From contig JAVEEJ010000031.1 of the NCBI GenBank assembly GCA_030840515.1, positions 1 through 11,509 on the forward strand: a stretch of DNA of 11,509 nt, in the 5' to 3' direction. Of this stretch, positions 6,676 to 11,509 are shown in pieces. The notes under the pieces were generated by a model that did no database searches, was not told the origin of the DNA, and was given only the letters and a program-made list of their open reading frames with translations. The translations under genes were made by a program, and so were the position numbers. Source of the stretch: Frankiaceae bacterium. GTDB taxonomy: Bacteria; Actinomycetota; Actinomycetes; JAVEEJ01. Position 1 is the first letter of the stretch. Each line of letters begins with the position of its first letter.

Positions 6676-8343
6676 TCAGAGGAGCTTGTGGATGGCGGCG
6701 TCGAGGATGGCGTCGACGTCGTTGCGGACGCGTGCCGGGGCGAGGGTGTGCGTCTCCACGTCGCCGTCCAGCAGGTGCAGGTCGACTCCCGGATGCCTAG
6801 CCAGCCCCGCCAGCACGCCGGTGCGTTCGAGTTCCGCCCGCAACGTCTCCTGCGCCGTGAAGACCAGGGTCGCCCCGGTCCCCTGCGCCGCCAGCCGGTC
6901 GAACCCGGCGACCACCGCGTCCTCCCCCCGCCGCCGCGCCCGCGCCTGCTGCCACCGGGCCCGCGCCTCCCACGGCAGCCGACGCAGTCGGCGCAGCCCG
7001 GCCCGGGCGGGGTCCCGCACTCCGGCCCAGCTGAGTTCCCCGCTCACGAGCTTGCGCCAGCGCGACGGCAACAGCACCTTGCGCAGCTCGCGACTCGCCT
7101 CGACCGGCGCGCGGGTCGGATGCCACTCGAGCGCCTTCGGGTTCACCAGCAGCGCGTGGACCACCCGGAGGTCGGCCTGCGTGACCTGGAAGGACCAGTA
7201 CGCCCCACCACACAGCCCCATCAGCACGACGCGTGACGGCACCCCCAGCGCGGGCAGGCCATCGAGCAGGGCCCGCACCTGGGCGACGTACTCGCTGCCA
7301 TAGAGGTCCTCCTCCCCGGGCTCCGACCCGTCGCTGTCGCCGATGCCCCCCATGTCGACGCGCAGACTGGTGACCCCGTCGAGCAGCCAACGCCGTGCGC
7401 AGTCGACCCACGCGCGGTGCGGGCCCGTGCGCCGAAGTGCCCCGGCGTTGAGCAGCACGACGGTCACAGGGCTGGGAACATCAGGGATGGCGAGTACGCC
7501 GGACAGCGCTCGCCCTTTCCCGGTGTCCAGCTGCACCGGCTGCTCCATCCCACCCGCGACGAGCAACGAGGTCTCGAGCGGCAGCGGCTTCAGTCCGGCC
7601 GAACCGGCCGGCGCCCCGACCCAGCTGACGATGCGCTCGAGGGCGGCGACCGGCATGCGGGCCCGGTGCGGCTCGACCATGAGCTCGCCCCACCCACGTC
7701 CCGCGTCGGTCTCCACCGCTACGCCGCCGGCGCTGAGCCAGCCGACCAGCGCCGCATCGGGGCCGACCCCGTCGCGGCCGAGGACGAGCGCCCGCCGAAG
7801 CGAGTCCGGCACAGGGTCGGCCGTGAGATCGAGCGACGACAGGTCGGCGAGCAGCGACGGGGGCAGCAGTCCGCCGTAGACCCACAACCCCTCGGCCGGC
7901 TGCTCGCTGCCCTGCTCCATCTGTGCGAAGGCGGTCAGCTCGCGCACGTGCTTGCTCCCCTTCGCCGGCGTCCCCCACAGGACGACGGCGTCCACCTGCG
8001 AACGCGAGGCAAGCAGCCCGCCGGCACCGAGCCCCACTGCCACCACATCGGAGCAGCCTGCGTCGCGCAGCGCTGCCACAGCCCGGTCGACCGCGCGCTG
8101 CCAACCCGCGAGCACACCGGTGCCGCCGAGGTCACCCGCGCTGTCGCCCGTCCCCGGCAAGTCCAGCCGCAGGGTGAGGTGGCCGGCGTCCGCCAGCCGC
8201 TCGGCCAGTGCTCTGCGGGCCCGGTAGGAGGCAGCGTCGTCCCAGCCGTAGGGCGGCACCACGACGGCGCCGAGACCGGACGCGGCCGCCGGGACGTGCG
8301 CCGTGACCAGCGCGCCGTCGAGGTAGCCCGAGGTCGACGTCAC
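6676..8343 (-). CDS. Tandem alpha/beta-hydrolase, second domain with Cys nucleophile
   Basis: The 555-residue protein carries two alpha/beta-hydrolase domains. Domain 1 (about 1-270) has AVVVPPYGWDD (26-36) and LDLPGTGDSAG (60-70), but its nucleophile elbow reads GLGAG (104-108), with Gly106 where Ser should be; it is probably inactive or a scaffold. Domain 2 (about 270-555) has VVLLNAGALRRTGPHR (295-310), RVDMGGIGDSDG (328-339), an elbow GLCGG (376-380) placing Cys378 as nucleophile, and a late His532 (DVETHTLAP). Related hydrolases with a GLCSGAY-type motif occur in polysaccharide and lipid clusters (from memory). A Cys nucleophile suits thioester chemistry or acyl transfer. There is no signal peptide, so it is cytoplasmic. 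The GTG start lies 10 bp after the GH2 stop with only a weak ribosome-binding site, so translational coupling is likely. It is the last gene of the operon. Confidence 0.85.
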   Translation of the reverse strand: MTSTSGYLDGALVTAHVPAAASGLGAVVVPPYGWDDAASYRARRALAERLADAGHLTLRLDLPGTGDSAGDLGGTGVLAGWQRAVDRAVAALRDAGCSDVVAVGLGAGGLLASRSQVDAVVLWGTPAKGSKHVRELTAFAQMEQGSEQPAEGLWVYGGLLPPSLLADLSSLDLTADPVPDSLRRALVLGRDGVGPDAALVGWLSAGGVAVETDAGRGWGELMVEPHRARMPVAALERIVSWVGAPAGSAGLKPLPLETSLLVAGGMEQPVQLDTGKGRALSGVLAIPDVPSPVTVVLLNAGALRRTGPHRAWVDCARRWLLDGVTSLRVDMGGIGDSDGSEPGEEDLYGSEYVAQVRALLDGLPALGVPSRVVLMGLCGGAYWSFQVTQADLRVVHALLVNPKALEWHPTRAPVEASRELRKVLLPSRWRKLVSGELSWAGVRDPARAGLRRLRRLPWEARARWQQARARRRGEDAVVAGFDRLAAQGTGATLVFTAQETLRAELERTGVLAGLARHPGVDLHLLDGDVETHTLAPARVRNDVDAILDAAIHKLL

Positions 8344-8353
8344 CGCGTCACCG

Positions 8354-10378
8354 TCACCGGATCGCCCGTCGCGCGGTCAGGTCGTCGTGCCCAGCCCGTG
8401 ACAGCGTCACCTCGATCGAGTCGTGCTCGCGCGGCCCGAAGCGGTAGGCGTACGACGCGTCCACGAAGCCGCCGAGCACCTGCTCCACTCCCAGCCGAAG
8501 CACCTCACGTCGCGGCACCTCGACCTCGCGCTCAGCGTGGTGCAGCCGCACTCCGTCGCCGCGCAGCAGCTCCACCGAGACAGCTCCGCGCACCGGCACC
8601 GCCGTGTCGTTCGCGATGTGGATGTCGACGCCGCCGAGTCCCTCGTCGACGGTCCAGATGGCAACAGGAGCGCAGACCGGACGCAGCCCCTCGAGCGCGC
8701 GCTTCGGCTTCCCAGCGTGATCCAGCAAGCCCCAGCCCGACCCGGGCAACAGGTCGCGTGCCCAGAGCACGAACCCACCTCCACTCGGAGATGCCGTGCG
8801 CCGCCACTCGCCGAACACCTCCGCCATCAGGTGGGCGGAGACCTCGCGGGACAGCTCCAGGTAGCCGTCAGGGTCAGCGGCCCGCATGGCCACCGGATCG
8901 ACGCCGAAGAGCTCCCGCGCGTAGTGGTCGCGCACGTCGGCGAAGTCCCATCCCGACCCGCGGTCGCGTGGCACGTTCGCGTCCAGCAACGTCGCGTCGT
9001 CCGGCACGTTCGCGATCGCCAGGCACTCGGCAGCGAAGCGCACGCCGGAGGTTCGCGCGTCCGACAACGGCCGCATGTATCCACCGACGCCGTAGTAGTT
9101 CGCCACCCCGACGCCGGGATGGAACGGCAGGTCCCCACCCGACGGCGCCGACGGCACGAACACGGCGTCCCCGACGAGCGCCGGGACCTCCTCGCGGATG
9201 AACGTGGAGCGCGCGATCGACGGGTCAAGCCCCACCATCGCCGCCTGCTGCTCCGCCTCGCTGCCGCCGCACACCACGGCGAGGCTCGGCCGCCCGACGA
9301 GTCCCGCCAGCACCGTGCTCACCTCGGCGCGCAGCTCGGCCCCGAAGGCCTCCTCGGCCACCGGGTAGTCGAAGTTGGCCAGCATCAGGTCCTGCCACAC
9401 GAGCATCCCCAGCTCGTCGCACAGATCATGGAACGCGCCATCCTCGTAGACCCCTGTGCCCGCGACGCGCACCGCGTTCAAGCCGACGTCACGCAAGCCC
9501 TCGAGCTGCGCCCGACTGTCCCCGAAAGGCACCCACACCGCACCGCGCACGAACACCGGCACGTCGTTCACCCGCAACGCGACCGAGTCTTGACTGCTGT
9601 TGCCCATCACGCGGAAGCCGACCCGTCCGGCGTCAACGCCGATGACTCCGTCGGACGTCGTGACCTCGAGCCGCACGTCGTAGAGCGCGGGCGCGCCGTG
9701 GGTGTGCGGCCACCAGAGCTCGGGCGCGGGTACGACGACCTCTCCGCTGACCTCGTCTCCGCTCACTCGCAGCTCTCCGGACCAGGTCCCGCCGTGGCCG
9801 GACACCACCGCAAGGACCTGACCGATCGGCTGCGCACCCAGTCCCCGCGCCGTGGCGACGACAGCCACCGAGCCGTCGCCGTCGCGGAGCTCGGGGACGA
9901 GGCGCACGCCGTCCACCGCAACGGTCCGTCGGCGCACCACCCGAGCGGGTCGCCAGGGACCGACCACCGGCGGTCCCGGTGCGAAGCCGGGCGCGCGCCC
10001 GAGCAGCGTCGTGCGCACCCAGCGCAGCCGCGAGTCGGCGAGCCGGGTCTTCCACCGCGGCCGCGGGTGTGAGGGCAGCCCGTCCCACAGCGGCAGGCAG
10101 GTCAGGGTCAGCTCAGCGCCGTCGAGGTGATGCGGCAGAGGCACCGAGTGCGCGGTGAACATCGACGCGCTGCGCAGCAGGAGCTCGCCGTCCGCGCGCA
10201 GCTCGCACCGCGTCGCCAGCCCGTCGAGCTCCAGCACCAGCTCGTCGTCGCCCTCGGGTGAGAGCCGCGGCAACGTCGCGGTGAAGACGGCCGTCGCGCT
10301 GTCGACGTCATCCCCATCAACCGCTCCGCTGCGCGTCCAGCCTGCGATGTCGGCGTACTCGTAGCCCTCGACGCGCAT
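8354..10378 (-). CDS. Glycoside hydrolase family 2, beta-mannosidase-like protein
   Basis: From the ATG at 10378 the product has 674 residues. A jelly-roll sugar-binding part (about 30-145) is followed by an Ig-like part (about 150-260), a TIM barrel (about 265-540, with NDVPVFVRGAVWVP, NAVRVAGTGVYED and FHDLCDELGMLVWQDLMLA as in beta-mannosidases) and a C-terminal beta domain (about 580-660). The acid/base is probably Glu374 in CGGSE (beta-mannosidases usually have GNNE or GNE), and the nucleophile Glu451 in RFAAE (usually SEFG). Both Glu residues remain, but both motifs deviate. The protein is shorter than typical enzymes (about 800 or more) and has no signal peptide, so it acts inside the cell. 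I rejected a start 43 codons upstream because GGGAGAG lies 6 nt before this ATG and the upstream stretch overlaps DUF1839. The substrate is unknown. Confidence 0.85.
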   Translation of the reverse strand: MRVEGYEYADIAGWTRSGAVDGDDVDSATAVFTATLPRLSPEGDDELVLELDGLATRCELRADGELLLRSASMFTAHSVPLPHHLDGAELTLTCLPLWDGLPSHPRPRWKTRLADSRLRWVRTTLLGRAPGFAPGPPVVGPWRPARVVRRRTVAVDGVRLVPELRDGDGSVAVVATARGLGAQPIGQVLAVVSGHGGTWSGELRVSGDEVSGEVVVPAPELWWPHTHGAPALYDVRLEVTTSDGVIGVDAGRVGFRVMGNSSQDSVALRVNDVPVFVRGAVWVPFGDSRAQLEGLRDVGLNAVRVAGTGVYEDGAFHDLCDELGMLVWQDLMLANFDYPVAEEAFGAELRAEVSTVLAGLVGRPSLAVVCGGSEAEQQAAMVGLDPSIARSTFIREEVPALVGDAVFVPSAPSGGDLPFHPGVGVANYYGVGGYMRPLSDARTSGVRFAAECLAIANVPDDATLLDANVPRDRGSGWDFADVRDHYARELFGVDPVAMRAADPDGYLELSREVSAHLMAEVFGEWRRTASPSGGGFVLWARDLLPGSGWGLLDHAGKPKRALEGLRPVCAPVAIWTVDEGLGGVDIHIANDTAVPVRGAVSVELLRGDGVRLHHAEREVEVPRREVLRLGVEQVLGGFVDASYAYRFGPREHDSIEVTLSRAGHDDLTARRAIR

Positions 10379-10409
10379 CAGGCGCTCTCCCGGCGGGCGC
10401 CGCCAGGGC

Positions 10410-11357
10410 TCAGCCGACGCGGGCATCGAGCTGTTCCAACGCGGCGTCCCACTGGCTCTGGATGGCCTCGACCGCCGGCTCCACCTCAAACGGACGCCGG
10501 CGCGCAAGCCGGAACGACAGCGCCGTGCACGCCTGCGCCGCAGCGTCGAAGTGAGACGCAGCGGACTCGCCCGCTGCGTCGAGCAGCCACCGGGCGTAGC
10601 CGGCTCCGACAGTGGCCGCCGACCCCACCATCCGGACCGTGGCGAAGGCGTAGTCGTGGAAGCCCAGCGTCCCCTCGGCCAGCTCGGGCTGTACGGCCAA
10701 GAGGTGCTCGCCGAAACGCGCGAACGCGTCCTTCGGGCGGCGCGTGAGATGACCCTGCAGCGGGTCGCGCGCGGCGGCGCGAAGCTCCGCGCCCAACAAG
10801 CGCGTGCCTGCGTCGAAGCGCACCAGCTCCGTGTAGGGCGGCAGTACCTCGGGACCGACTGCCACCCGCAGCGCCCCGCGGAAGTCCTCGCCCGACAGCG
10901 CGTAGAGCCCTCCGGCGTGGAAGTAGTGCAGTCGCTCAGCCGCGTCGTCGATCGCCTCGAGGGCGATGGACGTCTTCACGTGCTCACGGCGATAGCTCGT
11001 GGACGCCGTGTCAGGGAGCCACCAGGAGTCGACCTCGACGGTCATGGTGCGGCCGGCGGTCAGCTGCTCTTGTGCCTGCGCGATGAGCGATCGGTAGGGC
11101 TGCATCTCGTGGATGTCGACGCCGAACAGGTCGCGCAACTCCTCCGGCGGCGGCTTGAGGAAGGTGAACTGGTCACCTTCGAAGTCGGTCGCGACGAGGC
11201 ATCCGAGTACGGCGAGCGGCTCGTCGCCGCGTGCGTGCAGCAGCTCGATGACGAGATCGCTGTAGCAGTTGGTCTCCGAGTAGGCCGAGCGCTTGTCGTG
11301 CAGCGGGTGCGGCTCGTAGCGGTCGGGATCGCAGCCCCACAGCGACGTCAGGGCCAC
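10410..11357 (-). CDS. DUF1839-family protein, possible aminoacyltransferase
   Basis: The 315-residue protein matches the DUF1839 pattern: HPLHDKRSAYSETNCYSDLV (17-36), TDFEGDQFTFLKPP (57-70), VEVDSWWLPDTASTSYRREH (107-126), then HYFHAGGLYAL (144-154), and a helical C-terminal half. Cys31 after Asn, Asp110, and His126 (or His144/His147) look like a papain-type set. The order 'C near the N-terminus, vD-yLP, H, D-L-Y' recalls BtrH, which moves an acyl group from a carrier protein in butirosin synthesis; that parallel is my inference. I chose the GTG at 11357 because GAGGTGAGG lies 8 nt upstream and it overlaps the end of the ligase gene by 10 bp, a sign of translational coupling. A GTG at 11384 is possible. 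DUF1839 genes occur next to amino acid:[carrier protein] ligases (from memory), as here. Confidence 0.85.
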   Translation of the reverse strand: MALTSLWGCDPDRYEPHPLHDKRSAYSETNCYSDLVIELLHARGDEPLAVLGCLVATDFEGDQFTFLKPPPEELRDLFGVDIHEMQPYRSLIAQAQEQLTAGRTMTVEVDSWWLPDTASTSYRREHVKTSIALEAIDDAAERLHYFHAGGLYALSGEDFRGALRVAVGPEVLPPYTELVRFDAGTRLLGAELRAAARDPLQGHLTRRPKDAFARFGEHLLAVQPELAEGTLGFHDYAFATVRMVGSAATVGAGYARWLLDAAGESAASHFDAAAQACTALSFRLARRRPFEVEPAVEAIQSQWDAALEQLDARVG

Positions 11358-11509
11358 AACGCCGCCCTCACCTCGGCCGGCCACGCAGCAACGTCGAGCC
11401 CGTGCGCGGCAAGCAACGCGAGGACGATCCGCTCCAGCCCGAAGCCGAGGCAGGCCGTATGAGCGGGAGAGCCGTCAGCGCAGCTGAGTCCGTGCAGCGC
11501 GGTGAAGTG
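11348..11509 (-). CDS. Class II aaRS-like amino acid:[carrier protein] ligase, C-terminal 53 residues
   Basis: Reading the minus strand from the window edge gives HFTALHGLSCADGSPAHTAC, then LGFGLERIVLALLAAHGLDV, then AAWPAEVRAALWP and a TGA at 11348-11350. AHTACLGFGLERIVLAL is class II synthetase motif 3 (G-x-G-x-ER), where Arg contacts ATP. The 'HTAC-FG' context and the short WP tail after it fit the shortened SerRS homologues that load amino acids on a carrier protein's phosphopantetheine rather than on tRNA. Such enzymes are known from Bradyrhizobium and Agrobacterium. The zinc-binding and tRNA-arm regions lie outside the window, so true SerRS or ProRS cannot be strictly excluded; the DUF1839 neighbour argues for the ligase. 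It is the furthest-upstream operon gene visible here. Confidence 0.75.
   Translation of the reverse strand, partial: HFTALHGLSCADGSPAHTACLGFGLERIVLALLAAHGLDVAAWPAEVRAALWP

Noticed and set aside
7417..10072. Two long plus-strand open frames (594 and 549 residues) opposite the hydrolase and GH2 genes
   Set aside because: Their translations are low-complexity Arg/Pro/Ala/Ser text without domains, while the minus strand encodes recognisable domains throughout.

Overview
The window is GC-rich DNA, almost certainly from an actinomycete (Actinomycetota). It carries the tig-clpP1-clpP2-clpX block with two ClpP paralogues, mostly GTG starts in the core genes, and a ClgR-type operator. The exact genus cannot be told from the sequence; a Propionibacteriales or Micrococcales member is a guess.

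Left edge (1-1842). A GAF-domain protein, cut by the window edge, runs leftwards from a TTG start at 800. It diverges from a TesB/4HBT_3-like double-hotdog thioesterase (918-1691), whose mRNA may be leaderless. The thioesterase converges on clpX, and the 151-bp gap between them holds a roughly 118-bp imperfect palindrome.

Core proteostasis block (1843-6328). On the minus strand, in transcription order, lie tRNA-Pro(UGG), tig (trigger factor), clpP1, clpP2 and clpX. Trigger factor catches nascent chains. ClpX unfolds tagged substrates and feeds them to the ClpP1P2 barrel. A near-consensus ClgR box and a possible promoter precede clpP1, and a hairpin follows tig. The clpP2-clpX gap holds two dyads. 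tRNA-Gly(UCC) diverges from tRNA-Pro.

Junction (6329-6675). A small zinc-ribbon HNH endonuclease gene is decayed here: its N-terminal and C-terminal parts lie in different frames and the catalytic centre is gone.

Right edge, the most interesting part (6676-11509). Four minus-strand genes are packed as an operon: the C-terminal 53 residues of a class II aminoacyl-tRNA-synthetase-like protein resembling amino acid:[carrier protein] ligases; a DUF1839 protein with a papain/BtrH-like Cys/His/Asp pattern; a GH2 beta-mannosidase-like protein; and a tandem alpha/beta-hydrolase whose first domain has lost its nucleophile and whose second has Cys in that place. I infer that the ligase loads an amino acid on a carrier protein outside the window, and that DUF1839 and/or the Cys hydrolase move or release the aminoacyl group. 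The GH2-like protein suggests a sugar-containing substrate. As a pathway this is inference.
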